In this document: piece after piece, positions 11,634 to 21,820 of the stretch
Layout: the number at the start of each line of letters is the position of its first letter
How positions within the stretch are numbered: position 1 is the first letter of the stretch
Assembly (NCBI GenBank): GCA_003116875.1
Contig: BCKT01000014.1
Span: forward strand, 70,149 to 134,148
Direction of reading: 5' to 3'
Source of the DNA: Takashimella koratensis
Taxonomy: Eukaryota > Basidiomycota > Tremellomycetes > Trichosporonales > Tetragoniomycetaceae
DNA: 64,000 bases
The notes under the pieces: model-generated
Told to the model about the DNA's origin: nothing
What the model saw: only the letters and a program-made list of their open reading frames with translations
Databases searched by the model: none
Translations under genes and position numbers: made by a program

Positions 11634-12005
11634 CGAGGTCGAAGGGAGGATGAGAAGGGATGGCACAGGAGATGGGTGGAGTAAAGAGGTGGATGGTGAA
11701 GGTTTAGCAGAGCCGAGATAAGGGAAACAGGAAACAAAGGCGCCGATCGGTCACATGGTCGTCTGCCACCCAGTGTGGCACCGGAGGGTGGCAATTCGCC
11801 GCGGCGAAGGAACAGACCTGTGCAAAGGGAGGGGAGTACTGCCAGATTGTACAACCGTATGAAAATTGAGAGTGTGCTGCAACTGATGGAATAGTAAGCT
11901 GCACTATCAAGGGAAAACTCCAGTTTAGAACAAGAAAGAAGCTTACCAAAGAGGATTACCAGTCATCCCCCGCTCGATTCATTTCTCATGTGTTCAACCT
12001 TTCGA
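11634..12005. other. Short intergenic region
   Basis: Promoter side of the AVT1-like gene and 3' side of the next minus-strand gene. The short antisense open frames here (for example around 11704-11949) have no protein-like composition or splice support. Nothing else seen. Confidence 0.5.
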
Positions 12006-12833
12006 TCAAATTTGAAGTGATTCATCGGTCAAGCTCGGCGATGGTAGAGAATCGGGGTCGACGCTCGTATCGGTTTCGGAATAGGACCTGACGGACATTG
12101 CAGACAGCTTGGGGTCAAGAGCTTTCGCAGCTTTGGCAGCTGCCTCGTCCGAGTTGCAGGTCCCAGCGAGGGATTTGAGGAGGTTCGATGCGTAGTACTC
12201 CGGGTTGTTGTCGATTTTCCTCACAAATTCTGCAAAAGAGGACTGCCCCAAGCAGCTGTCATTCTGTTGTATCCAGGACTCGTATTGGCTCGCAAGTCCC
12301 GTTATGGCAGAGGGTTCGTTGTCGTCACCGGGAACGAGGCGGTCTCCTGCCGCTGAGGTGAACAAGTGGCTCTCCTCCCCGGACCAAAGAAGCAGGGAAA
12401 CGTTGAGGTTTGCCTCTGTGTCGCCTTCTAAAGCCGGGTCCTGGTTGATTGCCATTGCGACCCCGCGGTGGGGGAAAATGACAGAGAAAGGTTTGTCGTC
12501 AAACTCGTCGATCATGTCGTATACACTTGTAGTCATTTGTCTGGCGTGACCTCCGGTGGCCACTGTCCGCCGAGTATTTGTGAAGCGGGACGAAGTTTCG
12601 GATGTCAACGTACTGTCACTTTCGGTGGTGAGGACCTCTGAAAGTTGTTTAGAAGTGTCGCCAAGGCTTTCTTCAACCCAGCCTCTGCTCGGCGACGAAC
12701 AGCCAGTACGGGATGAGACCGGGGACGAGCCAACTTGGGAATGAGAGGACGGAACGGATGGAATCGGAACAAGTGTGGAATTGACGAGGCTACTCGACAG
12801 GTCAAGCTCAGTGTCAACAATGCTTGAGGGCAT
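12006..12833 (-). CDS. Hypothetical protein, local family Q member 1
   Basis: A single-exon open frame of 275 aa with no family that I recognise. The N-terminal third is Ser/Thr-rich and probably disordered. The middle part (MTTSVYDMIDEFDDKPFSV, FPHRGVAMAINQDP, NLNVSLLLWSGEESHLF) looks like a mixed beta domain, followed by ITGLASQYESWIQQNDS, FAEFVRKIDNNPEYYASNLL and a Lys/Ala helical segment AAKAAKALDPKL. The same segment order, with similar spacing and residues, is recognisable in pieces in the broken copy at 13.5-14.3 kb, so the two form a tandem family. An upstream exon is possible: ATG at 13287 followed by MIYLGKDGI and a GTAAGT donor would join in frame to an acceptor just before 12849, giving an N-terminal extension. 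No signal peptide or membrane segment is visible. Function unknown. Confidence 0.6.
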   Translation of the reverse strand: MPSSIVDTELDLSSSLVNSTLVPIPSVPSSHSQVGSSPVSSRTGCSSPSRGWVEESLGDTSKQLSEVLTTESDSTLTSETSSRFTNTRRTVATGGHARQMTTSVYDMIDEFDDKPFSVIFPHRGVAMAINQDPALEGDTEANLNVSLLLWSGEESHLFTSAAGDRLVPGDDNEPSAITGLASQYESWIQQNDSCLGQSSFAEFVRKIDNNPEYYASNLLKSLAGTCNSDEAAAKAAKALDPKLSAMSVRSYSETDTSVDPDSLPSPSLTDESLQI

Positions 12834-13547
12834 AATGTCTTGCCTGGTAATGCGGGATGCAGCCGTGTAACGGTATCAAGCCCCGGATTCGGATGGATCT
12901 CGGTAGAGAAGTGGGCGAGTTTACTAAGCGAGGGGGAAAAGGAGCAGGGCGCCCTATAGGGTCATTTCTTATGTGACAGGCATTGAGGGGTTCGGACGGC
13001 GCGAGCTAGTCAGGGTAAAGGCACATCCATTCATGTCGATCGTCGTTGCCTGAGTCGGCAAGATAAAGGAGGGGAGTAACGATACGGCATACGACGAGAG
13101 ATTGACGTGTGGGGTAGGATGAGGGGAGAGAGTGAGATGAAGGAGAGAGAAAGCCAAAGGCTCGCACTCGACTATGAAGCCCTCATTCAATTCGGCATGT
13201 TCCGCATACAGTGCGCATTGAGGGAGGAGGCGCACAACCGGGCTGCAGGGCAACTTACATAATACCGTCCTTGCCAAGGTAAATCATGCCGCAAGTATTA
13301 AGCTGGGTCCATTGCTGGCAAACCACGTATCTGCGAGAATTATCAAGTGTATTGACGGCAAAGAGCTTTTCCAGAGGTAGAACCAGAGGATATAGATTGA
13401 CAAGACTCTGGTCTACAAGACTTTCCTTCCTCACCCCAAAATTTCCCGTGGCTACTCCTTCACTGAGCCTCTCTCAGCTCTGGAGACATCCTTCTACCCC
13501 TCCCTAAGATTGGGACCGTTGCGCGCAACATGACCTGATTGTTGGCT
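12834..13547. other. Region between family Q copies
   Basis: Contains a possible short first exon of the Q1 gene (13258-13287, minus strand, GTAAGT donor). Otherwise I see only short open frames with no recognisable content. The 309-nt minus frame at 12969-13277 has no splice or homology support. Confidence 0.4.
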
Positions 13548-14330
13548 TTAGGGAAACCCAGATGTAGCCTTCGACTTCTCCAGTTTCTTGGTCTCCCTGT
13601 CCAAGGCATCGGCGGTGGTGTAAAGTTCGAGGAGCTCAGAGTAAGGTACTCCAGGCGCGTGGCAAAATTGTGGGCGCATTTGGCGATTGTTTCACTGTTA
13701 GACACCGACGCGAGAGCTCGGAGAAGACCAAAGATGTAGACTTCTCCTGCTGGCGAATTGAGAGAGGAAAATGCTCGAATTTTGAGGCAAGACATGACCT
13801 TCGATTTTCGCCCAGGCGCTGTACTCGTCGACGAAGTCCTTCGACCGGGATATCTGGGCTTTTGGTCGAGAGTCTTGATGAACAACTTTTCAGTGGATGT
13901 CGTGGTAAACGTCTTTCCTTCTTTGGCATCGACGGCGAACAAGGTGAACTTGAACGTGACGTCCTCGTCCCAGGTCGTGCTTGCTTCCTTCTGGTCCCCT
14001 CACTCCTCGCGCACAGCTTCAGCACCACACCGGAAGAGTCGGGGTACGCCACGATGAAGTTGCTGTCCGAAGTGGCGATCATGCTGTCGACCTGAGACTT
14101 GACAATGGCTAAGTCGATGTTCTTGGCGACGTCGGTATCGCGGGCGTTGTGAGTGCCCTGTGTGTCCTGGATCGCCCAAAGCAGTTCATAGCAGATCTTG
14201 GAGCAGTCTTTCGTAAAGAACACAGGCGGGAAGTCAATGTTGTCGTTGCTCCAGGGAGTGTTGGGTGTGTGTGTGTGTGTGTGCTTGGGTTGTACGAGAC
14301 GATGGGACGAGTGGTAGCATCGGACGACAT
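13548..14330 (-). pseudogene. Decayed family Q member 2
   Basis: Read on the minus strand from the ATG at 14330, segments resembling Q1 occur in the same order but in changing frames: VFFTKDCSKICYELLWAIQD, MIATSDSNFIVAYPDSSG and VVLKL in one frame; TTWDEDVTFKFTLFAVDAKE in another; KDFVDEYSAWAKIEGHVLPQ in a third; then VYIFGLLRALASVSNSETIA, and finally SELLELYTTADALDRETKKL. They pair with FSVIFPHRGVAMAIN, NLNVSLLLWSGEE, LASQYESWIQQ, EYYASNLLKSLAG and the C-terminal helical part of Q1. At least four frame changes lie within about 750 bases, without intron signals of reasonable length to explain them. The first change falls at a CA microsatellite just after the putative start (MSSDATTRPIVSYNPS). 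I read this as a pseudogene; a very error-prone local assembly is the alternative. Confidence 0.6.
14264..14283 (+). repeat. TG/CA dinucleotide microsatellite inside the Q2 reading frame
   Basis: About nine to ten TG units on the + strand (CA on the coding strand). The putative start exon of Q2 reads through it, and one fewer unit would bring the start in frame with the conserved WSNDNIDFPPVFF segment. Confidence 0.9.
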
Positions 14331-15246
14331 CTTGTACTGTAAGCGTTGTAAAGGTTACCTCGTGATTGTATTGTACGGGTATGTTGTGGGGCGCTGGGAG
14401 CTGAAGTGGCGAGTGAGGGATCGAGTAGTCTGATGCGGTGGGAAATGTGAGAAGCGGGGCTGGGGGAGGAACAGGGAAGCAGAGAATAGGTTTCTGCTTA
14501 TGTGACGGCTGAAATCCTCAAAAAAGCGTCAGCAAGCTGGTGAGGTATGATTGATCCATTCTCTAGTTGCGACTTCAATTCGCTCCACATAGCAAAGGAT
14601 TGCGGTGTGTGGCGCCAAGGCGCAAAACCAGAGGCTTAAGATTGGAATAGGGTGGGTAAGGGCAGGAGGGTGGGGAGAAGAACGAGGTGGCTGCAAGGCC
14701 TGGACTTGACTTCAGCTCGCTCACCTCCGGACGCACAGCACGAAAAGGGAGGAAAAAATATATTGGACCGACAAGATTGTGTACAACACTGAAGTCATGA
14801 TATGCCAAAGGGGGTGGCAGGGAATGCTTGAAGGGGTGAAGTGACTTACTGTTGGTGGCTCTCAGAGCAGGATGAAAGCTCAGGCCAGTCAGGGTTATAT
14901 GAAAGAAGTAGCTAACGAGAAAACATCCCCGCGCTCATTGTGCATCCTGCTGACCTCGAGGCAGTGAATACCACCCTTTCAGCCTTTCTAGCAGCGGGTT
15001 TGTGGCTCAGCAAGGAGTACAAGAGACAGTGTGGAGGCGTCCGCTCCCCAGTGGCAACATTTGCTATACATCAACCAGAGCTTGGATGGTCGTTTCAGAC
15101 ATGGCTAATGTGCACAACCCAGAGGTTCCAAATCACGTGACCTGTCTGGTGGAAACAACAAGGTACTCCTTCATCGTCCCATGCATTCATTCATTCATTC
15201 ATCCATCCATCTCTGCCCATCTAGACCACCTCGGTAGCAGGACGTC
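14331..15246. other. Intergenic region upstream of ERG8
   Basis: About 0.9 kb between the divergent Q2 pseudogene and ERG8. It contains an ATTCATTC/ATCC short tandem patch at about 15183-15209 just before the ERG8 start. Short open frames (14575-14808 minus, 14940-15250 plus) have no recognisable content. Likely promoter sequence. Confidence 0.5.
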
Positions 15247-16985
15247 ATGACATCCACGACGCACTCGCCGACCGTCGTGTCCGCCCCAGGCAAGGTCCTC
15301 CTTGCTGGCGGCTACCTCGTCCTCGACCGACTCTACTCTGGTCTCGTTGTCGCGACATCCAGCAGGTTCTACACGGCAGCTCAGCACATCTTGCCCTCGC
15401 ACCAATCCACTTCCACATCTCAAGCAGAGATTGTCGTCCGTGCTGGTCAGTTCCCCAGTGATCAGTCCACTTGGATCTACTCTTTCAGCTTTGACCCCGC
15501 GACCAACTCCCTTTCGCTCGAGCAGACCAACGCCGATGCCGGCAGGAACAAGTTTATTGAGATCACGCTGGCAAAGATCCTGCAGCTGGCGTATGAGGTC
15601 ATTGGGCGGGATGTGGGTGTTGAGAAGGCTGGTCCCGAGTTAATAAGCCGACTTCGCGGAGACACGGGCGCGGTGCTGGTTGTTGTCCTGGCCGACAATG
15701 ACTTCTACAGCCAACGAGAGCAGGTGAGAATCAGGGTCCATGTGTTGAGGGCTGTGTGCTCACTTTGCAGCTGTCCCAAGCATCTTTGCCTTTGCGGATA
15801 TCATTTCTCGACCAGCTCACTCCCTTCTGCCCTCTCCCTCGACCTATCGGTCAAACGAACAAGACCGGTCTCGGTTCATCAGCCGCTCTTGTCACCTCCC
15901 TCGTCGCCGCCGTCCTCTCCCACCTCGCCATCGTCGATCTCACCGGCTCCTCGTTCAAGGGCACCGACCGCGATCTCGTTCATGCGCTAGCTCAAGTCGC
16001 CCACTGTCTCGCTCAAGGAAAAGTTGGCTCTGGGTTTGACGTTGCATCGGCTGTCTACGGAACCCACATCTATCGCCGCTTCACCCCATCCATCATCGAG
16101 CCTCTGATGGCTGCCCCTCCAACGACTGTATCAACAGACGGAAGATTGCTCGGCGCATTGGATGCGAGCGTTTGGGACCAGGGAGCAGATTCGTTCCGTC
16201 TTCCTAAGGGCATCCGTCTGATGCTTGCGGACGTCGACGCGGGGACGGATACGCCTAGCTTCGTGGGAAAGGTTTTGGCGTGGAGGAAGGCAAATCCAGA
16301 AGCTGGTACGTGCTGAGTCATATGGCTATCATTACATTCGCTAATCTTTACAGCTCTCGACTTGTGGACCAGGTTGGACGAAGCGAACAATGCACTCGGC
16401 GTGGCTCTGGCCAATCTCGCTTTGCGCGAGAGCGATCCCGACTACACCTCGTCTTTGGCCTCCGCTTCTCAATCGACAATCTCCAGCCTGGATGCGGCCG
16501 TCCCGATCTATTCATTACTTCTTCACACGCAGCATGCAATCATTGTGAGTCGGAGTGCTGTCAGGCAGCCCTAGATAGAATCACCGAATCCAAGGCTGAT
16601 CGATGGACTCTCCAGACCATTCGACAGCTGTTGCGGGATATGTCGACGGCGTCCGCAGTTCCTATCGAGCCTGCAGAGCAGACTCGACTGCTGGACGCCT
16701 GCATGGCATGTCCCGGTGTCATTGGCGGAGGAGTTCCTGGAGGTGTGTCAGCTATTCTACCCTTTGGCTCAATGCTGATCCCTTCTACTAGCCGGAGGAT
16801 ATGACGCGCTTTTCCTGCTCGTTGTCGACGCTCCAGGACCAGTTGCCGCGGTAGAGGAGGTTTGGGAAGGGTGGGCGGAGATGAGTGTTTGTCCTTTGTC
16901 TGCCAGGCAAAGTGACGGGGGATTGCAGCTCGAGACCGTGGACGGCGTTCGCGGCCTTGCGGCGGCTTTGGACCGAGCAGCATGA
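15247..16985 (+). CDS. ERG8: Phosphomevalonate kinase
   Basis: GHMP-family kinase that converts mevalonate-5-phosphate to the diphosphate in the mevalonate branch of sterol and isoprenoid synthesis. Exons 15247-15723, 15771-16305, 16354-16544, 16595-16742 and 16792-16985 close to 514 aa. Diagnostic segments: SAPGKVLLAGGYLVLD at about 11-26, the GHMP glycine loop NKTGLGSSAALVTS at about 192, GKVGSGFDVASAVYGT at about 252, and the C-terminal IEPAEQTRLLDACMACPG then GVPGAGGYDALFLLVVDAPG. The intron at 16545-16594 needs an AAG acceptor; ending it at the earlier CAG would make it only 20 nt, which I consider less likely although also in frame. This is the only core metabolic gene inside the accessory island and it appears intact. 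Confidence 0.95.
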
Positions 16986-17294
16986 CATCAGGCCTTGCCC
17001 CTTTGAAAGGGATAGACGCGGAGTCTCTCACCAGGCATTAGAATGGCCATACACTCCGACTTTTGGGGACCGCCGTCGCTGTTTACCCTCCTTTAAGACA
17101 TCCTTTGTAACCTGTATGCAAGGAAGTAGACCGGCGGAAAATATCTGGCCAATGCTGTGCAACAATTCAGGTTTGAGTGGAGTTTGGAAACCGCCAAATG
17201 ACGGGCGTTTGTACATAGGCAATGACGAATGGGTGGATAAGAATGATATCTCAATATCTCCTTCCACCACATTCATATTCATCAAATCTCACGC
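16986..17294. other. Intergenic region between ERG8 and the first family P gene
   Basis: 3' flank of ERG8 and promoter of the next gene. No convincing coding or structural element; the sequence becomes AT-richer toward the ATG at 17295. Confidence 0.4.
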
Positions 17295-18804
17295 ATGTCG
17301 TTTCTTTCCGTCACCCAGGGGTCAAACTGGATGTAAGTCGTCACGTCAGCCACCACAACGACTCATGTGATCAAGCGACTGATGAACCAGTGACTCGGAT
17401 AATGCCATCGCACACTGGGTGCGCTGCCCCGAGGACAAAACCGACCACCTCGTTTACGTCTTCAAACAAGGTCTCACTAAAATACCTCTTGATTCGACTC
17501 GGGCGGCGTTGTGGAAGTGCTCCGGAGAATGTGGAAAGACTTTGGTCATGCCCCTCCCATCTTTCACCAGAAATTCATCGCAAAATGATCTCGCTTATGA
17601 CTTGTTCAGATCAGCGCATCAAACGGATGCTATGATGGTCCCAATGGGCACCCTTTCGTAAGTAGCCCTTCAGCTGAACCGCAACACTGATAGCTTCCAG
17701 AGCAGTGAGAGCGGCCGAAGGAACGACAGAGGTGGAATCAGAGGATTCGATCAACTTGAAACTGATCTATGCGGGTCCAGACGGTGTCCTACAAAAGACT
17801 GGAGAAGTCTTACCGGAAGACTTCAACTTCTCTAGCAAAGAGAGTCTGGTTATTGCTATACAGTCATCTAATTGGGACCGCGCCTTGCCGTTCTCGGATT
17901 ATTATTTTGTTCTGCGCACACATGCTGGGTTTACTCGAGGTTTGGACACACGAGAAACACTCTTGCAAACTGGGTAAGTGACGCGGATTGGAAAGTTGCA
18001 GTGAATTGACTCTATTGTTTAGAGGGTCAATGATCCGAAGAGCCAGCATGGGAAGGTTTCGAAATCAAAGAACATCTTTAAATCCCAGCATCATCGGCAG
18101 CCAAACAGTGTCGGGGAACGTTTCATCCGGAAAAGATGAAACGAGACGAATTAACGAAGGGGGTGCAAATGATGACCCGACGCCACTCGAGGAGGAGCAT
18201 ACCAACGATGGCGCAAGATCATTCGACAACATGTCGTACCCCATTTTTGTAGGTGCCATCACTCCGGCGAGTCCCGCTATCTCCACTCAAGCTGCAGAAA
18301 GACCTAGAGTACAGATCACCTCTTTCGGGTCGCCTACCCTGATTATTACTTCTGGTTCCAGCACGCCGAGTGGATCAGGGTTCCGAACCATACCCAAACT
18401 TGTCAGCTCGTTTGTCAAAAGATTACGCAAGATAATTAGCATCCAGACCACATCGGAGAACGCAATGGCAAACGGTAAGCTCCATTCCTTATCTACTGTT
18501 AGAAACACTGAAACCGGACAGCTCCAGGACCAGACGCATTTGCAAGCACTACGGAGGTGATAGACTACACACGGACGGAGGAACTGCAACCTGAACCTGC
18601 CATCGAAACACGCCAGGAAACAGTTCCTCCGAGCGTTCCACTCGAGGGTGAGCTCAATATCCTATTTTGGCTTCCTCATACAGCTAACGACCTTCACCAG
18701 AGACAACAGAAGCGACAGAAAAAGGACCATTCGAGTTGGAAGGAAATAGTACATATTTACCGCAGAGCTCTGATGCAGTGGAGGACGAAACCCGACACTG
18801 CTAA
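17295..18804 (+). CDS. Family P member 1: hypothetical protein with conserved Cys/His module (intact)
   Basis: Six exons (17295-17332, 17391-17657, 17701-17973, 18023-18474, 18522-18647, 18701-18804) close to 419 aa. Module A, about residues 18-90, has CPEDKTDH, then TKIPLDSTRAALWKCSGEC and KTLVMPLPSF. The invariant C-P-x-D-x3-H and C-x3-C suggest a structural zinc site (inference). Module B, about 101-190, contains AVRAAEG, LKLIYAGPDG, EDFNFSSKES, VIAIQSS and DYYFVLRTHAGFTR. A Ser/Thr/Pro-rich tail follows with the basic motif MIRRAS, a short amphipathic basic segment (IPKLVSSFVKRLRKIIS) and PFELEG near the end. No signal peptide or membrane span. Compared with its relatives it has lost the intron between exons 4 and 5 and gained one in the tail. 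The first of five tandem + strand copies; function unknown. Confidence 0.75.
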
Positions 18805-19407
18805 GGAAGGCGATATGTCAGTCCAAGCCGGCATTCCATATTTGAATGAAAAAGTACCTAAATCGGCTTGTAAAGATAGAGAGGAGGCATTTGGAATACA
18901 TTCTGCCGATGCTTGACCGTCGTGGTGCACTGCCTCTTAGTTGGGTTTTCAAGGGAAACTACGATGTTGGCGCCTACCCGGACTCCCACAAATTGGGGTT
19001 TCCATTCCGCTCTTGTGGTTGTTGCCGGTAGAGGCTGCTAGAAGGGTTGACGCAGTGAAGACGTCGCCTTTGTACGAAGGCCGCCCACAATAGTCAGCGC
19101 TTAGGAGAAGCGGCTGCGTAGATTGAAATTTCCTTGCCGAGAAGCACAAAGGAAGGGGGATCGCAAGTGCACCCGGGCAGCTGGGGGAGTCTCGACCCGA
19201 GGTCTCTCCTTTGACTTCGTCTGTTGTGGGCAGTTGGTCTGCGGAGTGAGAGCGCTTAAAGGAGAGAGTGCGGAGTGAACTCTTGCTTTCTGCCAAGGCT
19301 GCAATACCGACTCCGAGTGTGCAAGCAACGGAAACCACATATAGACTGGTGAGAGTCTACTACGACATTTCCTCCACTTGTTCAACAAGCTTTTACTTCG
19401 AGCCAGA
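18805..19407. other. Intergenic region between family P members 1 and 2
   Basis: No recognisable coding exon. A CATATAGA element at about 19338, some 70 bases before the next ATG, is a weak TATA candidate. Antisense frames at 18949-19580 overlap the start of the next gene and look spurious. Confidence 0.4.
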
Positions 19408-20950
19408 ATGGACTTTACCGAGAATTCGTCGTTGTTACCCGTCACGAATGTGTCAGAATGGAAGTGAGTGTCCGAGCTTCTCACAGTATTCGAGATTGCA
19501 CTGATGTCCTTCAAACATAGGAAACTAGACGGGTCATATGCCTGTTCCGTCGAGTGCCCCGAGGACCATAGCAAACACATTGTTCACGTGCTCACTCAAG
19601 AAGGGGTGACACAGCTTCCGCTGGAGACCGGCAGAGCAGCGTTTTGGAAGTGCTCGGGGACGTGCGGCAAGACTTTGCTGCTAAAGTCCGATTCGTTCAC
19701 TCGTGATTTTCAGATGATCTACACAGCTTACAAGTCTTTTATAGCAGCTCACAAGGAGGAAGACACTCTACCTGCGAACAGTGGCTTCCTACGGTGAGAG
19801 ATGAAACTGATTGTTGGAGGTTGGTCCACGGCTGACCACCTGTTGTAGCGCTATTCGCGATGCGGAGAATTCCAAGGAAGACAACCAAGTTGACTTGCAT
19901 CTTTTGTACTCCGGTCCCGAAGGAAGGTTCATCAAGAGCAACCAGAGCATTCCTCAGGAATACCAGTTTTCTACTGAAGACAAGTTGGTTTGGGCCGTTT
20001 AGTCCGAACACAGAGAAGTGACAAGCGATGACCTATACTTGCTTCTGCCACATGCGAGACGTACCAAAAACCCCACTTTGGAGGATAGGATTTGGATAAA
20101 AGCGTACGTGCAGTGAGATGAGTTCACGTACATGGAAAGTATTGACCAGAAAATGACCACAGCAACTCACTAGTCCGACGTGCCAGCAGCAGACACAGGA
20201 AGGGCACTTCGGTCGAGATCCCTTCTTCCGGATCTAGGGGCGATGAGGTAGGTCCTGCCTAGAGCTTCAGATGCACAGCACCTTGACTGCCTCAGCCCCA
20301 GAGACTTCGCTAACACATTTGGTACTATTGCAGCTCCCAAACCTTAATCTTCCTGGAGTCGAAAACCTAACTATTGATCCTCAAGTCGTCATTTCAGACT
20401 ATCCAGAAGTGGGGTTCTCCCCTAGTAGCGACCTCCCACGCATAAAGACATCGTCCCCAACCGATGAGGAGTCGAAACAGATCGCTCTTGCTCCAAGCAC
20501 CAGCTCGGGCCTTACCATGCCCCGGCTTAGGCATAAGCGAAGTTTCAGCGACAAAGTGATGCCGGTATTGCGATTGCCCGTCTTGAGGACCATTGTTGAC
20601 ACCTTGAATCTTTTCAAAGGCTCTTCAACGACAACTTCCCTGTGAAAGTATGGTTTGAAAACGCGATAGACAGTACACTTACATCGCCAGCGCTGTATCA
20701 AATTATGTTAAGAGAGGGACTCCTTAACGTGGTTCATATTCCTACAGGAGGCGAGAATCTCTTGGAAGGTGGCAGTCCAGTATCCCCGGCAACGGATGGC
20801 GGGTTTCCACTCGAGTTGAGCCCGGTCTCAGCACATCCGATGACATACTCTCATGAGGTTGCGAACACCGAAGTACAAGTTTTCCGCCATGAACTTTCCG
20901 TGGAGCAGCCTGAGTTGGAGGGTAATCTGGTTGGTGGAGAATTACCGTAA
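19408..20950 (+). pseudogene. Family P member 2, interrupted by an in-frame stop
   Basis: Exons 19408-19463, 19521-19793, 19849-20103, 20163-20247 and 20334-about 20640 follow the family intron phases 2-2-2-0, with a last exon near 20685-20950. Module A is well kept: KLDGSYACSVECPEDHSKH, ETGRAAFWKCSGTC, GKTLLLKSDSFTRD. Module B has AIRDAENSKED, LHLLYSGPEG, IPQEYQFSTEDKLVWAV, but the next codon is TAG at 20000-20002. Members 1, 3 and 4 have a Gln codon at exactly this alignment position (AIQS, AVQS, GVQT), so this is a CAG-to-TAG nonsense change. The frame reopens at once (SEHREVTSDDLYLLLPHAR). The last intron junction is also out of phase with its relatives. The tail retains LVRRAS, LRHKRS and a final PELEG...GGELP. 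A truncated 178-aa protein carrying module A could still be made. Confidence 0.7.
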
Positions 20951-21820
20951 CCGAGCCGTCAGTCAGGGAGTAGTCTATACTTCTACAGCTTGTGCAGAGA
21001 TAGCAGCTAGCAGAGAATCGGTCGTTTGATGAGCTCGTGTCGCTCGAAATGAAGGTAATGCACCTTGATTGGGACCGCACCATCTTGTAATTGATAGAGA
21101 GCAGCGGATCCTAATCATCCGGTGGACAGGAACATTTCTCCCGGGGAATATGTAAACCTGAGTTTTATGCTTCTCTTCCATATGTCCAAAAGCATTCCGT
21201 CAGATATGCCACTGCTATCGCCACAGGAGCTGGTGCTATAGTACTGCCTAACAGATTAGCAGACCGCTCAAAGTCCCCTTCCCCGTTACAGGCTTTTGGG
21301 GTCAGAACTGTATGCCTTGACAGTCAGCACACGAAGGCTGTATGTGATAACAGCAGCCCAGTTGTGAAGTTGGCCGTGAAGGGCGGAGAGTGAGGGCGTG
21401 GAATATACGTAGACAAAGGTGGCCTCAGATCTTCGAACTGCCAGTCGGTTGACTGGACCTGTGTTTGACCGGACAATGCTCTCTGAGCGGGGTGGGCGCT
21501 GGTGGGGCCGCCAAATGTCCGGAGGTTAAAACTTTGGGCTTCATGGAGCAGCCCTTGGCTGCACGAGCGCGAGCTGCACAGAGCGCGAACGGTCAACTCT
21601 CGTCCTTAGTCCACTGTCCTTTGGCTATCTCCTGAATCTGCTCTGATGTTCCGACATCAAGCAGGAAGCTGGCTTCAAAGGACTGAGGGCGGAGTTATTT
21701 GAGGAGGGTGCGCCAAGCTGGAAAAGCGCTTATCCCGTCTGCTAGTACAGGTAAGACGTTCCCAGACCCACTCTGCAACACTCTCCTTCTCAACACTTTC
21801 ATTCCTCTTTCCAAGCCAGC
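20951..21820. other. Intergenic region between family P members 2 and 3
   Basis: About 870 bases without a recognisable gene. Minus-strand frames at 20742-21181 and 21324-21596 lack a family, plausible splice sites or protein-like composition. Confidence 0.4.

Noticed and set aside
16545..16564. A 20-nt mini-intron in ERG8 (GTGAGT...CTGTCAG)
   Set aside because: It restores the frame, but so does a normal 50-nt intron with an AAG acceptor at 16594, and AAG acceptors recur in this window.
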